Positions 1 through 5,655 of a DNA stretch of 7,315 nucleotides are shown here, piece after piece. The position numbers and the translations under genes are program-made. Below the pieces are notes generated by a model, which was given only the letters and a program-made list of their open reading frames with translations, was not told the DNA's origin and did not search any database. The DNA comes from Archaeoglobi archaeon (GTDB taxonomy: Archaea; Halobacteriota; Archaeoglobi; Archaeoglobales; Archaeoglobaceae), in the NCBI GenBank assembly GCA_004347865.1, contig QNUZ01000124.1, forward strand, positions 1 through 7,315, given 5' to 3'. Each line of letters starts with the position of its first letter. Within the stretch, counting starts at the first letter, position 1.

Positions 1-210
1 CTTTGTTGAAATCTCAATCCCGGGAATGATTATGATCGGCAGTTTTTCAGCAGAGACGATTTCAATTGCGCTAAGCGAACCGTCAATTGTATCGTGGTCA
101 GTTATCGAGAGTACGTCAATCTTTTTTTCAATCGCAGCCTTTATTAAATCACCAACGTTATCCTTTCCGTCACTGAAATTCGAATGAACGTGGAGCTCGG
201 CTCTTAGCAT
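1..210 (-). CDS. PHP-domain metal-dependent phosphoesterase, N-terminal part (cut by window edge)
   Basis: The first 70 codons are present, and the gene continues past the left edge. The N-terminus MLRAELHVHSNFSDG carries the PHP signature HxH (His7, His9). Further metal-site motifs are ITDHD (Asp38, His39, Asp40) and PGIEIS (Glu66). These belong to the PHP superfamily of metal-dependent phosphoesterases related to the YciV/RNase AM group and to polymerase PHP domains, so hydrolysis of a phosphoester (nucleotide or RNA end) is likely; the substrate cannot be told from this part. I chose the ATG at 210 because the family begins a few residues before HxH. It lies 2 bases after the kae1 stop. 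An in-frame ATG at 219 would overlap kae1 by 7 bases and add MVK. A weak purine stretch (GATGGT) precedes 210. It is probably the last-transcribed member seen of the rpo7-kae1 operon. Confidence 0.85.
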   Translation of the reverse strand, partial: MLRAELHVHSNFSDGKDNVGDLIKAAIEKKIDVLSITDHDTIDGSLSAIEIVSAEKLPIIIIPGIEISTK

Positions 211-212
211 TT

Positions 213-1178
213 TTACCATCTTATTTCGACTTCTTCAATTCTGAAGTTTGGTTTGATGAATGACTTTTCTAGGGGTGTGCTGTAGCCGTGTTTAAGCATT
301 AAAAGCCCAGTATAGGCTATCATCGCCCCATTATCCCCCATAAGTTCTACAGGCGGTGTGTAAAACCTCGCTCCTCTGTCTTCGCACATAACGGAGAGCA
401 TTTTCTGCAACCTCTTGTTAACTCCGACCCCTCCAACGAGAAGTACCTCGTCATAACCTAGGTAAGCGAGCGCCCTCTCAGTTACCTCGGTAAGCATGGC
501 AAAGGCTGTTTCCTGAAAGCTGAAGGCGATATCCTCGAGCTTGGCCTTCTCCTTAAGCTTCTGTGCCGCCGTGACCATCCCGCTGAAAGAGAAATCCATT
601 CCCTTAACCACATAGGGCAGCTGGTAATATTTGCTTCCCTTTTCTGCGAGCTGTTCTATTTTTGGACCTCCGGGATGCTGAAGACCGAAACTCCTTGCGA
701 GTTTGTCTATGGCATTTCCAATTCCAATGTCGAGGGTCTCGCCAAAAACCCGGTATCTGTTTCCACGTCTAGCAATTATTTGGCTGTTTCCTCCGCTAAC
801 GTAAAGGACCACTGGGTTCTTGGCTTTTGTTTTCCATCTTCCGACTTCAACGTGTGCAAGACAGTGATTGACCCCTACAAGAGGCTTTTTTAGCTTTAGC
901 GCTAAGAATCTGGCAGCGGTTCCCACAACTCTAAGGCACGGCCCAAGTCCTGGACCCTGAGAAAATGCAATTCCGTCAATTTTTTCTTTCGGGAACCTCT
1001 CGAAAACAGACTTTAATAGGGAGGGCATTTTTTCAGCATGGTGCTGTGAGGCCTCCCTCGGATGAATTCCCCCCTCCTTTGGCTGGTAGGGATCGTTAAC
1101 CAGCAAAACTACTTCTTCTTCATTAACAACAGCAACGCTCAGATTCCATGCGGTCCCCTCGATACCAAGAACATTCAT
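213..1178 (-). CDS. kae1: Kae1, tRNA N6-threonylcarbamoyladenosine (t6A37) synthesis protein of the KEOPS complex
   Basis: This 321-residue protein belongs to the Kae1/TsaD/Qri7 family (ASKHA fold). Together with Bud32, Cgi121 and Pcc1 it transfers threonylcarbamoyl from the Sua5 product onto A37 of ANN-decoding tRNAs in the cytoplasm. Visible hallmarks are the N-terminal MNVLGIEGTAW phosphate loop, SQGPGLGPCLR near 73-83, metal ligands in NHCLAH (His105, His109), VSGGNSQ at 128-133, GNAIDKLAR, DFSFSG near 195-200, VGGVGVN at 248-254, and MGDNGAM with the third metal ligand Asp282. Length fits stand-alone Kae1; there is no fused Bud32 kinase, unlike many euryarchaeal homologues. The start at ATG 1178 overlaps the rps27ae stop as ATGA, implying translational coupling, and there is no clear Shine-Dalgarno. 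A GTG at 1205 would add nine residues not typical of the family. Confidence 0.95.
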   Translation of the reverse strand: MNVLGIEGTAWNLSVAVVNEEEVVLLVNDPYQPKEGGIHPREASQHHAEKMPSLLKSVFERFPKEKIDGIAFSQGPGLGPCLRVVGTAARFLALKLKKPLVGVNHCLAHVEVGRWKTKAKNPVVLYVSGGNSQIIARRGNRYRVFGETLDIGIGNAIDKLARSFGLQHPGGPKIEQLAEKGSKYYQLPYVVKGMDFSFSGMVTAAQKLKEKAKLEDIAFSFQETAFAMLTEVTERALAYLGYDEVLLVGGVGVNKRLQKMLSVMCEDRGARFYTPPVELMGDNGAMIAYTGLLMLKHGYSTPLEKSFIKPNFRIEEVEIRW

Positions 1179-1333
1179 TTCTTTTTGAATTCTGTATATC
1201 CGCACTTACCGCAGGTCAGACGATCTTTGTGTTCACCCAAGAAAACCCCTTCGCCGCAGCGAGGGCAGAACTTTCTCTTTCGCACGATCTTCTCCCCTTT
1301 TATCTCATAAAATCTGCTTACGAATTCAGGCAT
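1175..1333 (-). CDS. rps27ae: Small ribosomal subunit protein eS31 (S27ae), zinc-ribbon type
   Basis: This is a 52-residue basic protein. Four cysteines in CPRCG (Cys23, Cys26) and CGKCG (Cys41, Cys44) form the zinc ribbon. The sequence CPRCGEGVFLGEHKDR is characteristic of archaeal S27ae, the homologue of the ribosomal part of eukaryotic ubiquitin-S27a. It is a structural component of the 30S subunit. The start ATG at 1333 is preceded by a strong AGGAGGGAT ribosome binding site that overlaps the last codons of rps24e, whose stop ends 2 bases earlier. The stop TGA overlaps the kae1 ATG by 4 bases. The pairing S24e-S27ae-Kae1 is a conserved archaeal gene order and supports the call. Confidence 0.96.
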   Translation of the reverse strand: MPEFVSRFYEIKGEKIVRKRKFCPRCGEGVFLGEHKDRLTCGKCGYTEFKKK

Positions 1334-1334
1334 T

Positions 1335-1664
1335 TTATCCCTCCTTTGTCTCTTCTTTCTTTTCCTCTTCTTTCTTCTCGGTCTTTAGCTCTGGAAAGTT
1401 TCTCTCTATTATATGCTTTTCTTCGATGGCTTTCAGGGCTTCTGGAGTATCATATATCTTTGCGTAAACTTTTGCTTCCCTTTTTCCAAACTCATTTTTT
1501 ATATAGTCAATCACAACTCTATCAAGCCCAGCGTTCATAAGCCCTGCAACCTTCTCTCTTATCTCTGCTCTGGAAGGCGTTTTACCGTTAAAGCTTACCT
1601 TCAGGTGCAATTCTTTTCTCTTTAGAAGCGGATTGTACCTTTCGGATTCCACTCTAATCTCCAA
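1335..1664 (-). CDS. rps24e: Small ribosomal subunit protein eS24 (S24e)
   Basis: This 109-residue protein of the S24e family is a component of the 30S subunit. The start MEIRVESERYNPLLKRKEL and the core YIKNEFGKREAKVYAKIYD are typical of archaeal S24e. The last ~17 residues are almost only Lys, Glu, Thr and Gly: a charged, probably disordered tail of the kind found in hyperthermophile ribosomal proteins. The initiation codon is TTG at 1664. It abuts the stop codon of the upstream dephospho-CoA kinase gene with no spacer, and a GGGTGAT ribosome binding site lies inside that gene's last codons. No ATG near the correct N-terminus is available. It is followed after one spacer base by rps27ae. 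Confidence 0.95.
   Translation of the reverse strand: MEIRVESERYNPLLKRKELHLKVSFNGKTPSRAEIREKVAGLMNAGLDRVVIDYIKNEFGKREAKVYAKIYDTPEALKAIEEKHIIERNFPELKTEKKEEEKKEETKEG
1337..1345 (-). promoter_or_regulatory. Ribosome binding site of rps27ae
   Basis: AGGAGGGAT, overlapping the last two sense codons and stop of rps24e, lies 3 bases before the ATG at 1333. It is the strongest ribosome binding site in this operon. Confidence 0.75.
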
Positions 1665-2213
1665 TCAAATCACCCCCAATTTTCTTATCTCTTCGCTCTC
1701 CTCAACTATTTCCATCTGTTTAAGAAGTTTAAGGACTAGAAGCTTTCTCTCCTGATCTATCATGAACGCTACAACCCCTTCTCTGGGCTGGCCGTAAAGT
1801 ATTAGGGATCCTTCTGGCAAGAGTATGCTGAGAGGCATTACCGCTAAATCTTCCTCGCCTATCACGAATATCAAACTCTTTTTTCCCTCTTCGGCATTTT
1901 TAACAGCATTTTCGAGCTCCTTAATTAATTTCGAGGTGATGACTGCTGGAGGATTCTCCACTTGAACCTTTTCATATTCGGAGGGGACCTCCAGCTCCAA
2001 ATTCTTTTCCCTAAGCGTTTTGCCATCAACGATGACAATATGGGGCAATATTCCAACCTTAAATGCGCAGTAAGCGACAAAATCACCGACAACTGCTAGA
2101 ATCTTGGCGGTGCTTATCTCGCTGACCCTCTCGAGTACCCTTTCTCCGTCTCTGTATAGCTTTCCGTAAGGTTTTGCAAGTTCTGCTCTGAGATTTTCCG
2201 GCAGTCTGAGCAT
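1665..2213 (-). CDS. GTP-dependent dephospho-CoA kinase (DUF359 family)
   Basis: This 182-residue protein of the DUF359 family has a member in Thermococcus kodakarensis that was shown to phosphorylate dephospho-CoA with GTP, the last step of coenzyme A synthesis in archaea lacking a bacterial CoaE. Family motifs run in order: VVGDFVAYC with Gly43-Asp44, IVDGKTLR with Asp63 and Lys65, ENPPAVIT near 86-93, VIGEEDLAVMP at 118-127, and LYGQPREGVV at 139-148. There is no P-loop, consistent with a fold unlike that of CoaE. The start is taken as ATG 2213, whose A is the last base of the spt4 stop (TGATG); a TTG at 2216 would add one residue. It sits between transcription and ribosomal genes, an arrangement conserved in archaea and apparently housekeeping. 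Function is inferred from the family. Confidence 0.9.
   Translation of the reverse strand: MLRLPENLRAELAKPYGKLYRDGERVLERVSEISTAKILAVVGDFVAYCAFKVGILPHIVIVDGKTLREKNLELEVPSEYEKVQVENPPAVITSKLIKELENAVKNAEEGKKSLIFVIGEEDLAVMPLSILLPEGSLILYGQPREGVVAFMIDQERKLLVLKLLKQMEIVEESEEIRKLGVI
1669..1675 (-). promoter_or_regulatory. Ribosome binding site of rps24e, inside the upstream gene
   Basis: GGGTGAT matches the archaeal anti-Shine-Dalgarno and lies 4 bases before the TTG at 1664. It justifies a TTG start, since the upstream reading frame ends at exactly the base before. Confidence 0.75.
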
Positions 2214-2401
2214 CAATCTACCCTCAGGGCGTATTTACCCGGACTCTTTATCCCGAGCATTTTCGCTATTTCGCTCTTTTCAGGGTCAAGAATTATGATA
2301 TAACCGTACCACTCCTTTGTGAGGTCTGAAGCCCCACAGTTTTTGCAGATTATCGTGTCCACGTTAATAAATTTGCAATTTCTACAAGCCAGTTCAGCCA
2401 A
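2213..2401 (-). CDS. spt4: Transcription elongation factor Spt4 (RpoE'')
   Basis: This 62-residue zinc protein partners the NGN domain of Spt5 and clamps RNA polymerase on DNA for processive elongation. A four-cysteine zinc site is visible (Cys6-x2-Cys9 and Cys19-x2-Cys22), followed by EWYGYIIILDPEKSEIAKMLG, the Spt4 strand/helix region, and a KYALRV end. The start is chosen at TTG 2401, because a clear GAGGTGA ribosome binding site lies 6 bases upstream and the resulting N-terminus MAELACRNCK matches the family. The longer GTG start at 2410 would consume the ribosome binding site as codon 1. The gene overlaps the end of rpo7 by 8 bases and its stop overlaps the next gene's ATG by one base. 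Spt4 next to Rpo7 is the standard archaeal arrangement. Confidence 0.93.
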   Translation of the reverse strand: MAELACRNCKFINVDTIICKNCGASDLTKEWYGYIIILDPEKSEIAKMLGIKSPGKYALRVD

Positions 2402-2963
2402 TTTTTTCACCTCTTAACTTTGCAATTTCTTCTTCTAGCCACTTTATGGCTCCAAGCCACGGTTGTCTCATCGTTAGACCTATTCTGCTTTTTTCAGGCT
2501 CTCTCTCCTTTAAGCTTATTGAAACTATCCTCGCTCTCACCAGATCCCCTTCTGTTATTGCCTTTTTAGTTTCTCGGCCAACAAGCCTCTTGTTCTTTTC
2601 GTCGAAAACCATGTAATCGTCCGTGATCTGACTTGTGTGCAGAAGAGCGTCGAAAGGCCCTATTGAGACAAAACAACCGAACTCAACAACCTCTACAACC
2701 TCTCCCTCAACAACTTCCTGTAGAATGGGTTTAAAGCAGATAGCATTGAAAACAACGTCAAAGTATATTGCACCATCTCCAGCGATAATTCTTCCCTCAC
2801 CGATCTCTTCAATGTTTTCAATGCCGACAATCATGCCGTATTCCCTGTCCAGCTTACCCTCGAACTGTTCCCAGAGCAGAGATTCAATTGTTTCCTCCAA
2901 ATTTTCTCCTATTTTGGCTGGAGGGACTCGTACAGTATCGCGTAACTTTATTCTGGCATACAT
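2394..2963 (-). CDS. rpo7: DNA-directed RNA polymerase subunit Rpo7 (RpoE', stalk subunit)
   Basis: This 189-residue protein is the archaeal counterpart of eukaryotic RPB7. It forms the polymerase stalk with Rpo4, aids open-complex formation and binds nascent RNA. Residues 1 to about 80 are the N-terminal tip domain (MYARIKLRDTVRVPP start). An S1 RNA-binding domain follows from about 83 (GEVVEVVEFGCFVSIGPFDA, LHTSQI, then VRARIVSIS and RIGLTMRQPWLG). Length is normal for the family. It is the first gene of the operon. The ATG at 2963 has no Shine-Dalgarno but follows a TATA box at the distance expected for a leaderless or near-leaderless transcript. Downstream overlap with spt4 suggests coupled translation. 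Confidence 0.96.
   Translation of the reverse strand: MYARIKLRDTVRVPPAKIGENLEETIESLLWEQFEGKLDREYGMIVGIENIEEIGEGRIIAGDGAIYFDVVFNAICFKPILQEVVEGEVVEVVEFGCFVSIGPFDALLHTSQITDDYMVFDEKNKRLVGRETKKAITEGDLVRARIVSISLKEREPEKSRIGLTMRQPWLGAIKWLEEEIAKLRGEKIG
2407..2413 (-). promoter_or_regulatory. Ribosome binding site that sets the spt4 start
   Basis: GAGGTGA lies 6 bases upstream of the TTG at 2401. Because it contains the alternative GTG start at 2410, it argues for initiation at the TTG. Confidence 0.7.
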
Positions 2964-2987
2964 AACGCAAAAGCTAATTGCTGCGGT

Positions 2988-2995
2988 AATATAAA
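2988..2995 (-). promoter_or_regulatory. Archaeal TATA box of the rpo7 operon
   Basis: On the minus strand the 54-base gap between the RNA ligase stop and the rpo7 start contains TTAAATTTATATTA, with a purine run GGAAG just upstream as a possible TFB element. The centre is about 28 bases before the rpo7 ATG, so transcription should begin within a few bases of it. The absence of a ribosome binding site before the ATG agrees with leaderless translation. Confidence 0.65.
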
Positions 2996-3017
2996 TTTAA
3001 CTTCCAAAGGCCACCGT

Positions 3018-4157
3018 TCACCATGGATTCCCCTCAAGAAGGCTCCTTATTTTGTCTGTGGTCGCCCTCATCGTCCTTTCGAACTTAACTTCTATCTTTT
3101 CTCCTTTCCTTTTTCTTTCCAGTTCCTTGAGGTTTACACCTACCAGTTTCAGATGCATTTTGAAAAGCTCGAGAACGTCCTCGTCTGAGAACTTGAGTCT
3201 TATTTCTTCCGTAACTTCCTTTCCTTCCCAGACTTTCTTTATGCTTTCTATAGTAGAGCTTAGGATTGCTCTCCCGAGTCTGTAATACCTTTCCTCAATA
3301 TTGATGCTGTCCTGAAATTCAAAGGCTTGGAAAGCCTCCCTCACGATTCTTGCCAGCAGGAAGTCTCTTCCGTATTCCTCAAAGTTTTTGAATGCATAGC
3401 TAAGATCACTGCAGTTGGAAAAGCTTGTTGTATATTTTAAAGGTGGCAAAAGCATCTCTAGCTCTTTGAAAACTATCCCTTCTCTCTCCCTCTTGTTCAA
3501 GTCTTCGACGACCTTTTTTATGTCGTTGATGTTTTCTGGAGAGGTCTCCAGAAGTATCTCCACCATTTTTATCCCGTATCTTTCGGCTATCTCTTTTCTC
3601 TCGCTGACGCTCATCGGCCTGTTTGTTTTGCCCTCCCTTATGTCGAAGAGGAAGAACTCAAGTCCGTCAATGCCGTAGTAGTCGGGGACGTATGGTGAGG
3701 CATTTCCAATAGCTTCGCAGCAGAGCATGTAATCCGGAAACTCATCGAAAAAATCTGCTGGTATTTTTTCTCTGGCTTTTTCTGTCGTATAAGGGCAGAT
3801 CAATCCTCTGCGGGTTATTGCATAGATTCTTTCACCAATTTTTACAATTCTGACGTTGTATCCGTTCATCTTTTCTTCTAAGGCGATTTTTTTCATTCCA
3901 AAATGCTTTTTTAGTCCTGACTCCAAATATAGTATTCTCTTTATCTTTGGAAAACCCCTGAAAACTTTCAGGCCATTACTGCTTTTAACGACTACCGTTC
4001 CCTCCTCATAAATTCCGAATTTTTTGTCTATTCTGAAAGCTTCGATAATATCGCCGAAAAAAGGGTGCTTCACGAAAGCCCTCTTTAAAATCCCCCTCTC
4101 CTCCAATCTTTCTGTAGAAAACCTTGAAAGGTTTAGAGCTTCAGAAACGAAATTCAT
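3018..4157 (-). CDS. ATP-dependent RNA ligase, Rnl3 family (archaeal Pab1020/MthRnl type)
   Basis: This 379-residue nucleotidyltransferase-superfamily ligase joins 5'-phosphate and 3'-OH RNA ends via ligase-AMP and RNA-adenylate. Family members circularise RNA in vitro, and the Pyrococcus homologue is linked to circular RNAs. Motifs are visible in order: motif I EEKMNGYNVRI with the adenylated Lys96, motif Ia ITRRG at 114-118, motif III CCEAIGN with Glu148, motif IIIa LEFFLFDI at 166-173, motif IV EREGIVFK with Glu226 and Lys231, and motif V LKY with Lys241. An N-terminal module of about 85 residues precedes the catalytic core, and a helical C-terminal part (about 255-379) corresponds to the dimerisation region in the family. 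All key residues are intact. Its ATG overlaps the stop of the upstream four-CBS gene as ATGA, with no good ribosome binding site, so translation is probably coupled. The next methionine is residue 88, too far in to be the start. Confidence 0.92.
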   Translation of the reverse strand: MNFVSEALNLSRFSTERLEERGILKRAFVKHPFFGDIIEAFRIDKKFGIYEEGTVVVKSSNGLKVFRGFPKIKRILYLESGLKKHFGMKKIALEEKMNGYNVRIVKIGERIYAITRRGLICPYTTEKAREKIPADFFDEFPDYMLCCEAIGNASPYVPDYYGIDGLEFFLFDIREGKTNRPMSVSERKEIAERYGIKMVEILLETSPENINDIKKVVEDLNKREREGIVFKELEMLLPPLKYTTSFSNCSDLSYAFKNFEEYGRDFLLARIVREAFQAFEFQDSINIEERYYRLGRAILSSTIESIKKVWEGKEVTEEIRLKFSDEDVLELFKMHLKLVGVNLKELERKRKGEKIEVKFERTMRATTDKIRSLLEGNPW

Positions 4158-5014
4158 GAATGCTGATATAGAAACTTTACTAGATCCCTTTCTGTTAGAA
4201 TTCCTTCCAGTTTCCCGTTTTCTACGATTAGAACAGCTCCATGACCTTTTTCGATTAGCTCCGAGACGATCTGCGATATCAGGGCATCTCTTGGAAACAT
4301 CGGGATCTCCTTGTACATCAACAAATCGCTGCGTCCGAGGATAGCAGTCACTGGCCTTCTAATGGCCTCACTTATGTCTCCCGATTCGAGCATTTTAAAA
4401 GCCTCTCCTTTCCCGAAGTAAGCCAGAATCTCTCGTGCTGTTATCAAACCCAAAAGAACCCCGTTTTCTATCACGGGCAATCTTCTGAATCTTTTGGATA
4501 TCATCGTCTTCATCGCGGTCTCGATTGTGTCTTTGGGCCTCAATGTAACAACATTTTTTGTCATGAAATCTTCCGCAATACCATCAACCCTTTTAGTAGT
4601 GGCCAAATATTCCAGTATATCTCTTTCAGTTATAATACCCACAACTATCCCATCTTCGTCGACAATGGGGCATCCGCCAACTCTTTTCTCAAACATTAGC
4701 TCGACGGCATACTCAAAGCTGTCCTTGTTTGAGAGAGTTATTACATTTCTTTCCATAATTTCCTTGATTTCAGCGTTGACCGCAGCAGACAAGTTTCCGT
4801 TGTAGCGGTTTCTGACTATACCATGCTTACTTCCACCACCGAAGAAGTTTATGAAGTCTGTTGCCGTTATGATCCCCTTCAACTTCTTGGTTCCGGCATC
4901 GGTCACAGGAATTCTTCTGAAGTTTTTCTTTAACATGGACTTCAGCGCATTCATTATCGTAGACGTCTGGGGAAAAGTTTGGACATCAGTGGTTGCGATT
5001 TCCATCACATTCAT
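4154..5014 (-). CDS. Four-CBS-domain protein (two Bateman modules), probable adenine-nucleotide sensor
   Basis: This 286-residue protein consists almost entirely of four CBS repeats, at about 3-57, 83-137, 148-200 and 218-284. Each ends in a ribose/phosphate-binding signature: GIITATD, GIITERD, GLITARE and GILTERD. The third has Glu195 where the others have Asp, so that site may bind differently. CBS pairs generally bind AMP, ADP, ATP or S-adenosylmethionine and regulate a partner; no effector domain, membrane segment or DNA-binding domain is visible. The start is ATG 5014, 7 bases after a GGTGA that includes the TGA stop of the upstream CBS-zinc gene. A longer reading to 5050 would overlap that gene by 29 bases. 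The downstream gene, overlapping by 4 bases, is the RNA ligase, a possible regulatory target (inference). Confidence 0.9.
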   Translation of the reverse strand: MNVMEIATTDVQTFPQTSTIMNALKSMLKKNFRRIPVTDAGTKKLKGIITATDFINFFGGGSKHGIVRNRYNGNLSAAVNAEIKEIMERNVITLSNKDSFEYAVELMFEKRVGGCPIVDEDGIVVGIITERDILEYLATTKRVDGIAEDFMTKNVVTLRPKDTIETAMKTMISKRFRRLPVIENGVLLGLITAREILAYFGKGEAFKMLESGDISEAIRRPVTAILGRSDLLMYKEIPMFPRDALISQIVSELIEKGHGAVLIVENGKLEGILTERDLVKFLYQHS

Positions 5015-5021
5015 CTTGGAT

Positions 5022-5026
5022 TCACC
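5022..5026 (-). promoter_or_regulatory. Ribosome binding site of the four-CBS gene
   Basis: GGTGA, whose last three bases are the stop codon of the CBS-zinc gene, lies 7 bases before ATG 5014. It decides that start over the upstream in-frame codon at 5050 and suggests reinitiating, coupled translation. Confidence 0.7.
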
Positions 5027-5561
5027 TTTCACGTTCTGCACAATCTTCACAGAGATTTAGCCCCTCAACCTCGTAAAGTCGGTCCACATATTTCCCGCAT
5101 CTCTCGCAAATTCCCCCGCTGATTTCCTCCGAAAATCCGAAAGACTGTTCGGTGATAAGTGAAGTTAACTCGCCCAGATCGAGAGATATGCTCAGAATAT
5201 CGTTGTCGGTTATGATCCCGACGAGTTCTCCGGAATCATTAACAACTGGCAATCTCCTTATCCCTCTCTTCATCATTATATTTGCGGCTTCTCTAATACT
5301 CGTGGTGGGCTTAATCGTGATAAGTGGTGAGCTCATCACTTCTTTAACCTTTACAGAAGCTGGAGACCTGTTTTTTGCAACAACCTTTGCAATTAGATCC
5401 TTTTCGGTAACTATCCCTACAGGCTTGTTTTTATCCATAATCACAGCACTCCCTACGCCGTATTCCACCATTCTCTTGGCGATTTCGTGTATGTTCTCGT
5501 CTATACTGGCCTTGCAAACGTCTCTTGTCATAATTTCCTTCACTGGCAGATCTGAACGCAT
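5022..5561 (-). CDS. CBS-pair protein with C-terminal zinc ribbon
   Basis: This 179-residue protein has one CBS pair at about 7-60 and 73-128, with binding signatures GIVTEKD and GIITDND. A linker of about 20 residues follows, then a C-terminal four-cysteine zinc knuckle: CERC (Cys152, Cys155) and CEDC (Cys171, Cys174). The CBS part probably binds an adenosine nucleotide. The zinc module could contact nucleic acid or a protein partner, but nothing in the sequence tells which. The start is ATG 5561, 5 bases after a GGTGA; that GGTGA would be partly codon 1 if the in-frame GTG at 5570 were used. It is the first gene of the CBS-CBS-RNA ligase operon and divergent to the HMG-CoA reductase gene. 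The specific role is unknown. Confidence 0.88.
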   Translation of the reverse strand: MRSDLPVKEIMTRDVCKASIDENIHEIAKRMVEYGVGSAVIMDKNKPVGIVTEKDLIAKVVAKNRSPASVKVKEVMSSPLITIKPTTSIREAANIMMKRGIRRLPVVNDSGELVGIITDNDILSISLDLGELTSLITEQSFGFSEEISGGICERCGKYVDRLYEVEGLNLCEDCAERER

Positions 5562-5655
5562 GACCTTCACCGTTTGAAATTCTGTTTAGATGGATTTTAA
5601 GTTTTTTGATTTAGCATTAACAAAAATAATTTATGTGGAGCGCAGGGGGTATATC
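5562..5655. promoter_or_regulatory. Divergent promoter region between the CBS operon and HMG-CoA reductase
   Basis: This is a 94-base AT-rich gap between two divergent starts. On the minus strand, CTTAAAAT (5593-5600) is a plausible TATA box about 35 bases before the CBS-zinc ATG, leaving room for its GGTGA. On the plus strand, AATAATTTA (5625-5633) is TATA-like about 27 bases before the HMGR ATG, which would give a nearly leaderless mRNA; a more distant box (ATTTTAAG, 5594-5601) would instead leave the GGGGGT at 5645-5650 as a ribosome binding site. The sequence cannot separate these options. Half-sites TTTTTG (5603-5608) and CAAAAA (5621-5626) form an inverted repeat with a 12-base spacer that could be an operator, though AT-rich DNA produces such repeats easily. 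Confidence 0.45.
5567..5571 (-). promoter_or_regulatory. Ribosome binding site of the CBS-zinc gene
   Basis: GGTGA lies 5 bases before ATG 5561 and overlaps the alternative GTG codon at 5568-5570, favouring the ATG. Confidence 0.65.

Noticed and set aside
675..893. Plus-strand open frame opposite kae1
   Set aside because: It lies entirely within the strongly supported Kae1 gene and has no ribosome binding site or family motif.
1178..1205. Kae1 start at GTG 1205
   Set aside because: It would overlap most of the end of rps27ae and add residues absent in the family; ATG 1178 gives the usual N-terminus.
1148..1625. Plus-strand open frames opposite rps27ae and rps24e
   Set aside because: Low-complexity Ser/Leu/Phe translations are typical of the complement of Lys/Glu-rich genes; the ribosomal proteins explain the region.
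5152..5577. 141-residue plus-strand open frame opposite the CBS-zinc gene
   Set aside because: Its hydrophobic Ile/Ser/Leu composition is a complement of coding sequence; the minus strand shows two CBS motifs, a zinc site and an SD.
5590..5655. Longer HMGR start at ATG 5590 or GTG 5635
   Set aside because: The extra residues have no match to the class II N-terminus, and the stretch overlaps the likely promoter; ATG 5656 aligns with the Pseudomonas enzyme.
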